Notes: a model not told the origin generated them from the letters alone. A DNA stretch of 64,000 nucleotides from SAR202 cluster bacterium (GCA_016872515.1 VGZR01000005.1:23912-87911); one strand, 5' to 3'; positions 1 through 11,316 are shown, counted from the stretch's first letter. Numbers and translations: made by a program.

Positions 1-1937
<1,937 letters not shown>

Positions 1938-2015
1938 GACTTGGGATTCTTCTTTCAGTAAGGATTCGCCGCCTAGGTTGTATGCACTTCTAGGGTACTA
2001 CACGACTGACATGAG

Positions 2016-2049
2016 TTCGCCCGCTTCTTGTGGCAGATGAGCGGGCGAA
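2016..2049. other. Intergenic inverted repeat between dprA and topA
   Basis: A perfect 10-bp inverted repeat (TTCGCCCGCT at 2016-2025 and AGCGGGCGAA at 2040-2049) with a 14-nt loop sits just after the dprA stop and about 80 bp before topA. On the minus strand no U-run follows, so it is not a canonical intrinsic terminator. It could be an mRNA processing or stability hairpin. Confidence 0.45.
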
Positions 2050-2063
2050 TGCGCGAGGTGCGG

Positions 2064-3215
2064 TCAGAAGTTGGGGCTATCGCGCCGTCTGATGTCCGGC
2101 GGGCTCTCCTTTAGTCTAACATAGTGCATCCCGTCCACCTGGCGCACCAGCCCCTTCAGCTCCATGATGGCCAGCCCCCCCGCTCACCTGCGAGACGCCA
2201 ATCCCGCTGCTGCGGACGATCTCGTCTATGTGGACGGAATCGTAGGTGACGAACTGGAGCAGCTTGGCCTCGCCCGCGTCCGCCGGGAACACCGCGGTCA
2301 TCCGGATAGGCTCGGCGGGCTCTTCGCCGGCGCCGACGTAGAACAGGTTCAACTCTTCGAGGATGTCCGCGTGGCTGCTGACCAGCTTCGCCCCTGACTG
2401 CTTGATGAGGTCGTTCGTGCCGCTGCTGGACGGCGAGAAGATGTTGCCTGGAACGGCGAATACCTCGCGGTTCTGTTCTAAGGCCAGGTTGGCGGTGATG
2501 AGTGCACCGCTGCCCTCGCCCGCCTCCACGACCAGCGTGCCCAGCGTCATCCCGCTCATGATGCGGTTGCGGCGCGGGAAGTGCTCGGCCAGGGGCCGGA
2601 TCCCGATGGGGTGCTCGGTTACCACCGCGCCGCTGCGCGCGACCTCGGCAGCCAGGTCGGCATGCTCGGGGGGTAGATGATGTCGAGGCCGCTGCCCATC
2701 ACGGCGATGGTGCGTCCGCCCGCCTCCAGCGCGGCCCTGCGAGCCACGGCGTCAATTCTTCGGGCCAGCCCGCTGACGATGGGGACTCCCGCCTGCGCCA
2801 GCCCATAGGTCAGGTCGCGCGCCGCCTCCCGCCCGTACGCAGTCGCCTTGCGCGTCCCCACTGCGGCCACCGACCGCTCGTCCTCTGGGATGAGCGTGCC
2901 GCGGACGTAGAGCACAGCCGGGGGAAGGTGGATCTCTTGCAGTCGGGGCGGATACTCAGGGTCGTGCCAGGTGATGGGGCGGCCGCCGTGCTTGACCAGC
3001 AGCGCCATCTCCTTGTCCGGCTCGATGGACGCCCTGCGCTCCACCACCGTTTGCACCGTTTTGCGGTCCAGGCCCGCTCCCGCCAGCCCGCCCTCGCCCG
3101 CTTGCCACGCCTCGCGCATCGTCCCGAAGCGCTCCTCCAGCATCCCCATCCTCGCAGGCCCGACGCCGGGGATGTGCTGGAACGCAACCCAGTATTTCAG
3201 TTCGGCAGGTTCCAT
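2064..3215 (-). pseudogene. dprA: DNA processing protein DprA (Smf), two homopolymer frameshifts
   Basis: DprA binds incoming single-stranded DNA and loads RecA during transformation. The reading begins at ATG 3215 (MEPAELKYW) with a helix-hairpin-helix region (HIPGVGPARM), then a Rossmann fold, and ends with a DprA-type winged helix finishing at TGA 2064-2066. Two shifts break it. In the G6 tract at 2668-2673 (CCCCCC on the coding strand, after DIIYPP) one base is missing relative to the family reading. In the C7 tract at 2175-2181 (GGGGGGG coding, before LAIMELKGL) there is one extra. Uncorrected, translation stops at 2619. The usual GLARGID...AH motif reads GLARRIDAVAR, so two normally conserved residues have also changed, which favours real decay over pure sequencing error. 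The ATG at 3275 in the same frame is a less likely start. Confidence 0.85.
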
Positions 3216-3445
3216 GGCGCTTACTGTAGCAGATACGATGCGGGGAAGAGAGTTGTGGGTTCGAGGGGTCAACACGTAACCGGATGGCGGCGTCTACTTG
3301 AACAATGCCCGAATGGAATTGGCCCGGCAGAAGGACGATTTCCGTTTTTCTTTGGTGGCAAATTGGTTAGGGATACAGGAAGTTTTTGCAGTGAAACGGA
3401 ACGAAATCAGGTGAGGTTCGAGCCGAGCCCCGAACCGTATGTCCC

Positions 3446-3849
3446 TTATTTGGTCATGGGTGGTTTTGAGAGCAGCTCTCCTGCTAAGTCCGAAACTGCC
3501 CACTCTTCAACAATCTTTCCACTTTCAAGACGGGTAATCACCATGTCTCTCCACTTTACCTTTTGTCCAGTTGCAGGGATACCCATAATCTTTGCTTTGT
3601 GTGTACCACTTAGAGTTCTTCGCCAAGCGATAGCATCATTCGTCTGGATGTGGAATTCCACCTTTACTATTCGGATGTCAGGGATTGCTGAACGAAGCAG
3701 CTTAGCCCATCGTTTCATGAATCCATGACCTCTATAATCCTTGCCTCCTGCGTGGGCAACGTAATTGGCTGCAAACGATTAAGCAATGACATCCAGGCTT
3801 CCTTGAACGAGTCCATCATTCGCAAACTTGATTTTTCTTCTTTGTTCAC
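3446..3849 (-). pseudogene. SnoaL-like ester cyclase remnant, low GC
   Basis: The C-terminal 90 codons (ATG 3718 to 3446) read as the end of a SnoaL-like ester cyclase: LLRSAIPDIRI, SGTHKAKIMGIPATG and SGKIVEEWAV are the family's usual segments. The same frame continues upstream as SFAANYVAHAGGKDYRGHGF, which also fits the family, but is cut by an in-frame TAA at 3779-3781. The probable N-terminus (VNKEEKSSLRMMDSF, from GTG 3849) lies in another frame, so there is also a frameshift. The stretch is visibly A+T-richer than its surroundings and sits beside two tRNA-Ser genes, which suggests an acquired, decaying gene. No intact product is expected, although the 90-residue tail could in principle be translated. 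Confidence 0.7.
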
Positions 3850-3916
3850 AGATTTGTCTCCCGAAAAACGGCTGACGGGCCCGTGCAGAGGGCAAGCCAA
3901 CAAAGACATTTCCTAA

Positions 3917-4009
<93 letters not shown>

Positions 4010-4068
4010 GCGAAGAAAAGAACCCTTCGGGCCGACCAGATCGGGGGCTCTCGGCCTCTCTGCCGGCA

Positions 4069-4158
4069 TGGCGGAGAGGGTGGGATTCGAACCCACGATG
4101 GAATTGCTCCCATATTGGTTTTCGAGACCAACGCCTTAAACCGCTCGGCCACCTCTCC
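4069..4158 (-). tRNA. tRNA-Ser (anticodon CGA)
   Basis: A second class II tRNA, 90 nt with encoded CCA, begins 59 bp from the tRNA-Ser(GGA) and has the same acceptor stem (GGAGAGG/CCTCTCC, discriminator G). The anticodon loop CTCGAAA gives CGA (reads UCG). The T-arm is GGTTCGAATCC and the variable arm is long. The two serine tRNAs are probably cotranscribed. Confidence 0.96.
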
Positions 4159-4182
4159 CCGTGTCGGATTATAGCATCGCAC

Positions 4183-5979
4183 CTAGCTCTCGATGATGCG
4201 GATGTGCAGCTCTTTCAGGTGCTTGTCTTCGACCACGTCCGGCGCGCCGAACAGCGGGTCCACGCCCGCCTGGGTCTTCGGAAACGCCATGACGTCGCGG
4301 ATGGACTTCGCCCCCGGCGAGAGGACCATGACCAGCCGTTCGATGCCGCCCGCGAAGCCGCCGTGCGGCGGCGCCCCGTAGTTGAAGGCCTCCAGCAGCT
4401 GGCTGAAGCGCGCCTCGGCTTGCTGGGGACTGTAGCCAAGCACCTTGAACATCCGCTCCTGCAGGTCGCGCCGGTGGATGCGGATGCTACCGCCGGCCAG
4501 CTCGAAGCCGTTGCAGGCCAGGTCATACGCCTTGGCCTTGGCCGCGCCGGGGTCCGACTCCAGCAGCGGCCAGTCCTCGTCCCTGGGAGACGTGAATGGA
4601 TGGTGCACCGCGTCGTACTTCTTCTCCTCCTCGTTCCACTCCACGAGGGGGAAGTCCAGGATGAAGGCGAAGGCCAGCTCGTTGGCATCGGCGAGGCCAA
4701 GCTGGTGGCCCAGATGCAGCCGCAGCTGCCCCAGCACGTTGTTGACCGTGTTGGCAGGCCCTGCGGCGAGCAGCAGCAGGTCGCCTGGCTTGGCGCCGGC
4801 CAGCCGCGCCATCGCATGCACCTCAGCCACCGAGAGGTTGCGCCCGGCGCTGGAGCGGACGTGTTCGGCGGCCAGCGCGTCGAGGGACGCGGCGCTCTTA
4901 CTGAGGCCTATGGTCACCAGGCCGCCCGCGCCGTGGGTCTTCGCCAGGGAGATGAGGTCGTCGGTCTGGCGGCGGCTGGCCTCGGCCATCCCCGGCGCGG
5001 CGATGCCCTTCACCACGCCGCCCTTGGCGATGACGTTGCGGAAGACGTTGAACTGCGTATCCCTCAAGGTCTGCGTCATGTCCGCCAGCTCCAGCCCGAA
5101 CCGCAGGTCGGGCTTGTCGGAGCCGTACCTTCCCATCGCCTCGGCATACGTCAGCCTGGGGATGGGCATCCGCAGGCGCATCTGTGGCGCCACGACCTTC
5201 ACCAATGAGACGTACAGGCCTTCGATGAGCGCCAGGATGTCGTCCCTGTCCACGAAGCTCATCTCCAGGTCGAGTTGCGTGAACTCCGGCTGCCGGTCGA
5301 GCCGAAGGTCCTCGTCGCGGAAGCACCGCGCGATCTGGAAGTACCGCTCGAAGCCGGCCACCATCAGCAGCTGCTTGAGCTGCTGTGGCGACTGCGGCAG
5401 GGCGTAGAACTTGCCTGCGTGGACGCGGCTGGGCACAACGTAGTCCCGCGCGCCCTCCGGCGTGCTCTTGATGAGGATGGGCGTCTCGATCTCCGCGAAG
5501 TCCCGCTCGTCCAGGTAGTCCCTGATGAACTTGACCACCTTGTGGCGGAGCAGGAGGAGGTCGCGCATATGCGGGCGGCGCAGGTCGAGGTAGCGGTACT
5601 TGAGCCGCAGCAGCTCGTCCACCTCGCCATCCTCGTTGATGTAGAACGGCGGCGTCTTGGACTCGGAGAGCACGGTCACCTGGTCGGCAAAGACCTCGAC
5701 CTGGCCCGTGGGCAGGCCCGGGTTCTCGGTGCCCGCCGGGCGGCAAGCCACCTTGCCCACCACCTGCGCGACCCACTCCGGCCGCAGCCGCTGGGCCGCC
5801 TCGTGCGCCTGGGCGGCCACGTCCGGATTGAACACCACCTGGACGACGCCGTCCCGGTCGCGCAGGTCAACGAAAACCAGGTTGCCGTGGTCGCGCCGGC
5901 GGTGCACCCATCCGGCGAGGGTGACCGTGTGGCCTGCGTGCTCGGCGCGCAGGCCCCCGCAGCTTATGGACTTCAACAC
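4183..5979 (-). CDS. aspS: Aspartyl-tRNA synthetase (possibly non-discriminating Asp/Asn)
   Basis: Class II aminoacyl-tRNA synthetase charging tRNA-Asp, 598 residues, the full bacterial type with a GAD insertion. The N-terminal OB fold contains GWVHRRRDHG. Motif 2 is FRDEDLRLDRQPEFTQ near residue 220 and motif 3 is GGIERLVMVL near 545. The His in RRRDHG and the Gly in the RPAGTENP loop are the residues that mark non-discriminating AspRS in Pseudomonas aeruginosa, where E. coli has Leu and Lys. By that analogy the enzyme may also make Asp-tRNA-Asn for conversion by GatCAB, which is inference. ATG 5979 gives the standard MLKSISCG start. The lrp-type gene lies upstream on the same strand. Confidence 0.97.
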   Translation of the reverse strand: MLKSISCGGLRAEHAGHTVTLAGWVHRRRDHGNLVFVDLRDRDGVVQVVFNPDVAAQAHEAAQRLRPEWVAQVVGKVACRPAGTENPGLPTGQVEVFADQVTVLSESKTPPFYINEDGEVDELLRLKYRYLDLRRPHMRDLLLLRHKVVKFIRDYLDERDFAEIETPILIKSTPEGARDYVVPSRVHAGKFYALPQSPQQLKQLLMVAGFERYFQIARCFRDEDLRLDRQPEFTQLDLEMSFVDRDDILALIEGLYVSLVKVVAPQMRLRMPIPRLTYAEAMGRYGSDKPDLRFGLELADMTQTLRDTQFNVFRNVIAKGGVVKGIAAPGMAEASRRQTDDLISLAKTHGAGGLVTIGLSKSAASLDALAAEHVRSSAGRNLSVAEVHAMARLAGAKPGDLLLLAAGPANTVNNVLGQLRLHLGHQLGLADANELAFAFILDFPLVEWNEEEKKYDAVHHPFTSPRDEDWPLLESDPGAAKAKAYDLACNGFELAGGSIRIHRRDLQERMFKVLGYSPQQAEARFSQLLEAFNYGAPPHGGFAGGIERLVMVLSPGAKSIRDVMAFPKTQAGVDPLFGAPDVVEDKHLKELHIRIIES

Positions 5980-6065
5980 CTTGCAGACCCCAAAGAGGCC
6001 TATGGCCCCACGATTTCAGGCCGATTGTAGAGGGACTTGGAGACGAGACGCCAGAAGCCGGGCCG

Positions 6066-6506
6066 TCAGACGGCGACGCCGTAGCCGCGCTTCTTGTTGG
6101 ACAGGTTGATGAAGGTCTCGGAGCGCTGGACTCCCTTGATGGTGCCGACCTGGGTCTTGAGAAAGACGCCCAAGGCCTCGGACGACGGCAACGTGGCCCA
6201 GGCGAAAACATCATAGCGGCCCGCGGTGATAGCCACCCAGCTCACCTCGCGCAACTCGGAAAGCGCCTCAGCCACCTCGTCAATCTTGTTCGGGTCCACC
6301 TGTAGCCCGATGAGGGCCTCGGAGTGGTATCCCAGCTTGACGGGGTTCGGCAGCGCCACGACCTGGATAAACTCATCCTGCACAAGCCGTTTGAGGCGGC
6401 GGCGGACGGTCCCCTCACTCACGCCGACCTTGCGGGCGATGCCAGCGTTGGAGGCTCGCCCGTCAACTTGGAGCATCTCGATAATCTTCGTGTCCAGTTC
6501 ATCCAT
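6066..6506 (-). CDS. Lrp/AsnC family transcriptional regulator
   Basis: A 146-residue feast/famine regulator. Residues 1-60 form the AsnC-type winged HTH (LDTKIIEMLQVDGRAS, then VSEGTVRRRLKRL) and the remainder the RAM ligand-binding domain (WVAITAGRYDVFAW). These proteins usually form octamers or dimers that sense amino acids. The ATG at 6506 is preceded by a perfect Shine-Dalgarno (AAGGAGG) at good spacing, which fixes the start. It has its own candidate promoter and lies upstream of aspS on the same strand, 86 bp away. The ligand cannot be read from the sequence. Confidence 0.93.
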   Translation of the reverse strand: MDELDTKIIEMLQVDGRASNAGIARKVGVSEGTVRRRLKRLVQDEFIQVVALPNPVKLGYHSEALIGLQVDPNKIDEVAEALSELREVSWVAITAGRYDVFAWATLPSSEALGVFLKTQVGTIKGVQRSETFINLSNKKRGYGVAV

Positions 6507-6555
6507 ATTTTTCCTCCTTGTATCCGTTTAGAGTTTACGAAACATGATAGTACAT

Positions 6556-6583
6556 GGTATAACTTTATCTGGTTTATGTCCAA
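6556..6583 (-). promoter_or_regulatory. Candidate promoter of the Lrp/AsnC gene
   Basis: On the minus strand TTGGAC (6578-6583) and TATACC (6556-6561) are separated by 16 nt, in a markedly A+T-rich 100-bp gap. Position and composition support promoter activity, although both hexamers are imperfect. Confidence 0.4.
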
Positions 6584-6668
6584 CTTACATGCAAGGACCC
6601 TGTTTCTTGTCGTCGTTAGTCTGTGCAGAGCGAAGGCTATTTTCAGCCTCCTCCCGCCCTATTCCACA

Positions 6669-7169
6669 TCATCTCACACGGCTGACGCCCAGGAAGAAGG
6701 CAACCACGACTCCCAATATCCACCACAGGCTCACGAACGGGGTCAGGACGGAGAAGATGATGACGTACGCCAGTGCAAGTCCTCCCGACACCGTATATTG
6801 CAACGCCCTTCCGCGCCGCCTGTTGGCTGCAGCGCTCACGCTCTCTCCAACAGCATAGCCGATGGCAACCAGAGCAAGGATATCTAGGAAAGGGACGCGG
6901 AACAGCAACCGGCTGCCCAGCCGGCTGCCCAGCAAGATGAACAGCACCACACAGGCGACGGAGACGAGCACGCTGGTGACGACGGCGCGGGAGAGGAACT
7001 TGGTCGAGACGTCGTAGGTAGGCACCTTCTTGACCTGGGCGCAGTTGGGACACCTGGCACCCACGTGGGTGTGGACCATGCAGCGCGGGCAGATGGGGTC
7101 ACCACACCGGCCACAACTGAGCATGGTCGTGGTTTCCGGATGCCGCGAGCACTGTTTAGGCTCTGCCAT
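6669..7169 (-). CDS. B-box zinc-finger membrane protein
   Basis: A 166-residue protein with an N-terminal B-box-like zinc-binding segment (CSRHPETTTMLSCGRCG, then CPRCMVHTHVGARCPNC, residues 7-43) and about four hydrophobic helices from residue 58 to 162. The arrangement resembles the cytosolic zinc domain found in front of rhomboid proteases and other membrane proteins, but there is no rhomboid GxSG or His pair, so I assign no activity. Its start overlaps the plsY end by 14 bp, so it is probably translationally coupled as the last gene of the rny-ymdB-PHP-plsY run. Confidence 0.75.
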   Translation of the reverse strand: MAEPKQCSRHPETTTMLSCGRCGDPICPRCMVHTHVGARCPNCAQVKKVPTYDVSTKFLSRAVVTSVLVSVACVVLFILLGSRLGSRLLFRVPFLDILALVAIGYAVGESVSAAANRRRGRALQYTVSGGLALAYVIIFSVLTPFVSLWWILGVVVAFFLGVSRVR

Positions 7170-7863
7170 CAGCTGCCCCTCCGATGACTGCTCCCGGCCG
7201 GCGGCTCAGCCACTCGGCTTTCTTCGGAACATCCCGATCCCAGACGACCCTGCACGCGAACACGACGTACCAAGGGTTGCCCGAGAGCGGCTTCTCCCAG
7301 TTCGCCGTGAGGCGCTTTGCGAACAGGAGCAACGTGATACCCAAGCACGCAAAGATGATTTCGGGCGGACGGTCGAACACAAACGCGAGGGTTGGCAGGC
7401 CAAGCATGGAAATGAACGTCCAGAACCCCATCTCCTTGAACAGCATCCAGCCCAGTATCGCCATGAACACCGTCAACAGCAAGAACTCCGGCCACATGTA
7501 GAACCCCAGCATCACCCCGATGCCCGTCGCCACTCCACGCCCGCCCGTGAAGCGGATGTACGGCGACCAGTTGTGGCCGAACACGGCCACCAGGCCCACC
7601 GTGGCCTGCACCAACGGCCCGAGGTCCAGAACCTCCTTGCAGATGACCACGGGGAGTGTCCCTTTGACGACGCAGTCGAAGACGCCCGAGGCAAACCCTA
7701 TCCGCCTATTCGCCTGCTGCATCAGATTGGATGCGCCAACATTGCCGGAGCCGTACTTCCGAATGTCTATCCCCTTGAGCCAGCGGGCCACCACGTACGC
7801 CGAAGGGATGGCCCCCCAAAGGTACGCGCCGGCGACGACAAAAACGATGGTCAGCACATCCAT
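7156..7863 (-). CDS. plsY: Glycerol-3-phosphate acyltransferase PlsY
   Basis: Integral membrane acyltransferase that moves an acyl group from acyl-phosphate to glycerol 3-phosphate, the first step of phospholipid synthesis. The 235 residues show the three PlsY loop motifs: IPSAYVVAR near the N-terminus, KYGSGNVGASN around residue 40, and FGHNWSPYIRFTGGRGVATG near 95-115. Several hydrophobic helices fit the seven-TM fold. The C-terminal tail (about 35 residues) is longer and more basic than usual. ATG 7863 gives the typical N-terminus. It follows the PHP gene by 4 bp. Confidence 0.95.
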   Translation of the reverse strand: MDVLTIVFVVAGAYLWGAIPSAYVVARWLKGIDIRKYGSGNVGASNLMQQANRRIGFASGVFDCVVKGTLPVVICKEVLDLGPLVQATVGLVAVFGHNWSPYIRFTGGRGVATGIGVMLGFYMWPEFLLLTVFMAILGWMLFKEMGFWTFISMLGLPTLAFVFDRPPEIIFACLGITLLLFAKRLTANWEKPLSGNPWYVVFACRVVWDRDVPKKAEWLSRRPGAVIGGAADGRA

Positions 7864-7867
7864 AGCA

Positions 7868-8737
7868 TCAACGCCGACTGCGGGCCGGGTCCTCCCGCGC
7901 GGCCAACAGCCGTTGGTAGGTGCTCATCGGCGGGCCGACCTTCCCCGGCTCCGGCTCGTTAGGGTTGCCGGATGCGTGGTAGTCGCTACCGCCGCAGGGG
8001 ATCAGGCCCAGCTCTTTGGCCAACCCAGCGAGCCGTTTGACCTGGCTGGGCGTGTAGTCCCCGTAGTACACCTCGACTCCCACCAGTCCTGCTCCTTTGA
8101 GGTCGTTCAGTATGTGGCGGATCTCCTCGACCTCACCACGGGGGGACTTCGCCGCAGAGTAGGTCGGGTGGGCCATGACGGGCAGCGCCCCATTGGCCGC
8201 CAGGATGGCGACGGCGTCCTTCGGGGTCAGCTTGGCACGCTCGACGTACGCCGGCCCGCCGCGGCCGATGTACTTGTCAAACGCATCGCGGGGGTACTTG
8301 ACGTAACCCGCCTCCACCATCGCCTGGGCGATGTGGGGTCGGCCGATGGCGCCGTCCGCCAGCTCCTTGACCCGCTCCCAGGAGATGGCGACCCCGAGTT
8401 GGTTGAGTTTCTCCACCATCTGCTTGGCCCTGCCCTCGCGTCCGTCGCGCAGTTCGGCGAGCGTGGCTAGAAAGACCGGCTCGCGGAAGTCCACGAACAG
8501 GCCGAGGAGGTGTATCTCGGAGCCTGGAATGTCGGTGCTCAGCTCGATGCCTGGGATGAGCGTCAGCCCTGGGTGACGAGCGGCGGCGGCCTGGGCTTCT
8601 GGTATGCCTTCGGTGGAGTCGTGGTCGGTGAGCGCGATGACCTTCAGGCCGCGGCTGGCGCAGAGGTCCACCAGGGCGGTTGGCGACAGGCGGCCGTCGG
8701 AACAGGTGGTATGAAGGTGGAGGTCAACCTCGATCAT
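7868..8737 (-). CDS. PHP-domain phosphoesterase (RNase AM / nucleoside bisphosphatase type)
   Basis: A 289-residue PHP hydrolase. The metal-binding motifs are DLHLHTTCSDG at the N-terminus, LTDHDSTEG near residue 38, PGIELS near 63, a His in HPTYS, and GGSDYH near the C-terminus. This single-domain layout matches the YciV/TrpH family, which act as 5'-3' exoribonucleases on short RNA or as 3',5'-nucleotide bisphosphate phosphatases; I cannot separate the two. ATG 8737 is preferred over the adjacent in-frame GTG 8740. It sits between ymdB-like and plsY in one run. Confidence 0.9.
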   Translation of the reverse strand: MIEVDLHLHTTCSDGRLSPTALVDLCASRGLKVIALTDHDSTEGIPEAQAAAARHPGLTLIPGIELSTDIPGSEIHLLGLFVDFREPVFLATLAELRDGREGRAKQMVEKLNQLGVAISWERVKELADGAIGRPHIAQAMVEAGYVKYPRDAFDKYIGRGGPAYVERAKLTPKDAVAILAANGALPVMAHPTYSAAKSPRGEVEEIRHILNDLKGAGLVGVEVYYGDYTPSQVKRLAGLAKELGLIPCGGSDYHASGNPNEPEPGKVGPPMSTYQRLLAAREDPARSRR

Positions 8738-8810
8738 CACTCAAGACCAGCCTAGAGATGAGCACAAACCCTCCCCTAGTATGCAGGGTTTCATGTCTGA
8801 GGGCCACCGC

Positions 8811-9581
8811 CTACGTTATCTGGCGATCAAGGCGGCTGACGGCGGTAGCACGGCCCGTGGCGTCGTCGATGTCGAACATGACGCTGTTGAAGCATACGCG
8901 GCCTTTGGTGGCGACCCTTAGTCGCTGGGGGGTCTGGTCGAGGAACCTCGTTAGGACGTCCTGGACCTCGACCCCTATGACCGACTCCATCGGCCCGACC
9001 ATGCCCAGGTCGGTGACGAAGCCGGTGCCCTTAGGGAAGATACGCGCGTCGGCCGTGGGGACGTGGGTGTGCGTACCCACCACGGCGCTGACCCTCCCGT
9101 CCAGGTACCAGCCCATCGCCACCTTTTCGGAAGTGGCCTCGGCGTGAAAGTCCACCAGCACCACCTTGGGTGGCTTTGGCAGACTCCTTAGCAGCCCGTC
9201 CACGGCCCGGAACGGGCAGTCCCACGTACCGACGAAGACACGCCCGATCAGGTTGACCACCAGGACGCCGACGACGATGGCGTGGCCCTGTCCCGGGGTG
9301 GTCGGTGGGTAGTTCAGCGGGCGCAGCACCCGCCCGCCCCGCTCCAGCTCCGGCACAATCTCCATCTGGTCCCAGATGTGGTTGCCGGTGGTGATGATGT
9401 CCACGCCGCTATTCAGCAGTTCCTGGGCGGTTTCAGGGGTGATGCCGAACCCGCCGGCGGCGTTCTCTCCGTTGGCCACTACCAGGTCGAGTCCAAACTC
9501 CTTGCGGAGGCCGGGCAGCAGCGTCCGCACGGCCCTGCGCCCCAGCCTGCCCACCACATCCCCAATCATCAGTACGCGCAC
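8811..9581 (-). CDS. YmdB-type metallophosphoesterase (TIGR00282)
   Basis: A 256-residue calcineurin-like phosphoesterase. Metal ligands are visible in GDVVGRLGR, NGENAAGGFG, TGNHIWDQ, VDFHAEATSEK and GTHTHVPTAD. The Bacillus homologue YmdB is a 2',3'-cyclic nucleotide phosphodiesterase linked to RNase Y and developmental decisions. Here too the gene follows rny, which supports the same partnership. ATG 9581 yields the canonical MRVLMIGDVVG start. The assignment to the family is firm; the cellular role is by analogy. Confidence 0.93.
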   Translation of the reverse strand: MRVLMIGDVVGRLGRRAVRTLLPGLRKEFGLDLVVANGENAAGGFGITPETAQELLNSGVDIITTGNHIWDQMEIVPELERGGRVLRPLNYPPTTPGQGHAIVVGVLVVNLIGRVFVGTWDCPFRAVDGLLRSLPKPPKVVLVDFHAEATSEKVAMGWYLDGRVSAVVGTHTHVPTADARIFPKGTGFVTDLGMVGPMESVIGVEVQDVLTRFLDQTPQRLRVATKGRVCFNSVMFDIDDATGRATAVSRLDRQIT

Positions 9582-9603
9582 GATGCCCTTCCCTTACGCA
9601 ACC

Positions 9604-9638
9604 AGGCCGCTCCACGGTCACCTACGATGGAGCGGCCT
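9604..9638. other. Perfect 11-bp inverted repeat between rny and ymdB-like gene
   Basis: AGGCCGCTCCA (9604-9614) pairs with TGGAGCGGCCT (9628-9638) across a 13-nt loop. A T-rich stretch follows on the plus strand only, where no gene ends, so on the minus strand this reads as an intercistronic hairpin rather than a terminator. It may set the relative stability of the rny and phosphoesterase messages. Confidence 0.5.
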
Positions 9639-9686
9639 GATTTTGTTGTTCCAATCCAGCCGGTGGTCTCTCGGCGATAGCTTGTG

Positions 9687-11213
9687 TTACCGTGCGAACT
9701 CGACGGCCCGGCTCTCCCGGATCACGGTCACTTTGATCTGGCCTGGATAGACCAGGGTCTCCTCAATCTTCTTGACGATGTCGAGGGCCATCTTGTTCGC
9801 CGCCACATCGTCCACCTCTTCAGGCTTGACCAGGACGCGCATCTCGCGGCCCGCCTGGATGGCATAGCACTTCTCGACGCCGCCGAACCCGCGGCCCACC
9901 TCTTCCAAGGCTTGGAGCCGTTTGATGTAGTTCTCGACGGTGTCCTTGCGCGAGCCCGGCCGGGCGGCGCTTATGGCGTCGGCGGCGGCGACAAGGAACG
10001 ACTCCACGGACGTCATGTTGTCGCTGTGGTGCTCCGCGATGGTGGCGCAGATGGCAGGCGGCACACCGTGCTTGGTCGCCGTTTCCGCGCCGATCTCGGC
10101 GTGGGGCCCCTCGACCTCATGGGTCAGGGCCTTACCGATATCGTGGAGCAGGCCGCCCATCTTGGCAGTCTTGACGTTGGCGCCCAGTTCGGCGGCCATT
10201 GCCCCGGCCAGGTGTGCGACCTCGATGCTGTGCTGGAGGACGTTCTCGCCGTAGCTAAACCGGTACTTCAGCCGGCCCAAGAGTTTGACAAGCTCTGGGT
10301 TCAGCCCTCGGACGCTCGTGTCGAACACGGCCTCGTCACCCGCCTTCCAGACAGTGTCCCAGACCTCTTTCTCGGCCTTGGCCACCGTTTCCTCGATGCG
10401 AGTGGGGTGGATGCGCCCGTCGGCCATCAGCTTGACCAGCGATAGCCTGGCGATTTCCCTCCGTATGGGGTCGAAACAGGAGACTGTTACAGCTTCCGGG
10501 GTGTCATCAACGATGAGGTCAACCCCGGTGGCCTTTTCTATTGCTCGTATGTTCCGCCCTTCGCGGCCTATGAGACGACCCTTCATGTCGTCGTTGGGTA
10601 GGGGCACCGTCGTAACGGTAGCTTCCGAGACCACCTCAGAGGCCAGGCGCTGTATGGCCTGACCGATGATGTTCCTCGCCTTTTCGTTCGCCTCCGAACG
10701 TACCTTTTCCTCGTGGTCTCGATAGCGCAGAGCCAGATCGTGCTGGATATCCTCTTCGGCTCGCCGCATCAGCATTGCCTTGGCTTCGGCGGCGGAGAGG
10801 CCCGCGATGCTTTCGAGCCGCTGGAGCTCCTGTCCCTTCAGCGCCTCGACCTGCTTCTGGTGTTCTTCTAGCTCTTTCTCCTGCTCAGTGAGCTTGCGCT
10901 CACGGCGGTCTAGGTTGCCACTACGGTGCTCCAGGCTCTCTTCACGGCCCGCGAGTCGACGCTCTGTGCGCTGTATTTCGGCTCTTCGTTCCTTTATCTC
11001 TGTCTCAGCGGCGGAGCGGACACGCAGGGCCTCTTCCTTCGCTTCGATAAGGAGGGCCCGCTCCTGCTCCTTCGCCTGCTCGAGGATCCGCGCTGCCTCC
11101 TGCTTGGCGGCCTCGTTCGTGCGGCGAGACAGAACCCTTCGCCCGTAGTAGCCACCCAGTGCCCCAACCCCTAGGCCTGCGAGAGCGGCGACGATCGCGA
11201 TCACGATGTCCAT
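9687..11213 (-). CDS. rny: Ribonuclease Y
   Basis: Membrane-anchored endoribonuclease that initiates mRNA decay, 508 residues, the normal length. Domains in order: an N-terminal membrane helix (1-25), a long charged coiled coil (about 30-180), a KH domain with [15 protein letters not shown] near 213, and an HD domain with [12 protein letters not shown] near 355. The ATG at 11213 has GGGAGG upstream. The gene has its own promoter candidate and heads the minus-strand run rny, ymdB-like, PHP, plsY, B-box protein. It lies only about 6 kb from aspS and is unlinked to recA here. Confidence 0.97.
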   Translation of the reverse strand: MDIVIAIVAALAGLGVGALGGYYGRRVLSRRTNEAAKQEAARILEQAKEQERALLIEAKEEALRVRSAAETEIKERRAEIQRTERRLAGREESLEHRSGNLDRRERKLTEQEKELEEHQKQVEALKGQELQRLESIAGLSAAEAKAMLMRRAEEDIQHDLALRYRDHEEKVRSEANEKARNIIGQAIQRLASEVVSEATVTTVPLPNDDMKGRLIGREGRNIRAIEKATGVDLIVDDTPEAVTVSCFDPIRREIARLSLVKLMADGRIHPTRIEETVAKAEKEVWDTVWKAGDEAVFDTSVRGLNPELVKLLGRLKYRFSYGENVLQHSIEVAHLAGAMAAELGANVKTAKMGGLLHDIGKALTHEVEGPHAEIGAETATKHGVPPAICATIAEHHSDNMTSVESFLVAAADAISAARPGSRKDTVENYIKRLQALEEVGRGFGGVEKCYAIQAGREMRVLVKPEEVDDVAANKMALDIVKKIEETLVYPGQIKVTVIRESRAVEFAR

Positions 11214-11276
11214 CGCGACTCAACCTCCCTCTATGAAGTTTTCAAGCCCAGGTAGCTTCAGGTGACCTGTAGAATC

Positions 11277-11305
11277 ATGGTAAGCCGGACACCTATCCGT
11301 GTCAA
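11277..11305 (-). promoter_or_regulatory. Promoter of the rny operon
   Basis: On the minus strand TTGACA (11300-11305), a perfect -35, and TACCAT (11277-11282) are separated by 17 nt, about 63 bp before the rny ATG. The consensus -35 and ideal spacing make this a good sigma-70-type candidate. Confidence 0.6.
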
Positions 11306-11316
11306 GCTGAACGTGT

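Noticed and set aside
2116..3215. Programmed frameshifting in dprA
   Set aside because: Two shifts of opposite sign in plain homopolymers, without slippery-heptamer plus pseudoknot features; mutation or sequencing error is more likely.
9604..9638. Intrinsic terminator for plus-strand transcription
   Set aside because: The T-rich tail is on the plus strand but no plus-strand gene ends here; kept as an inverted repeat only.
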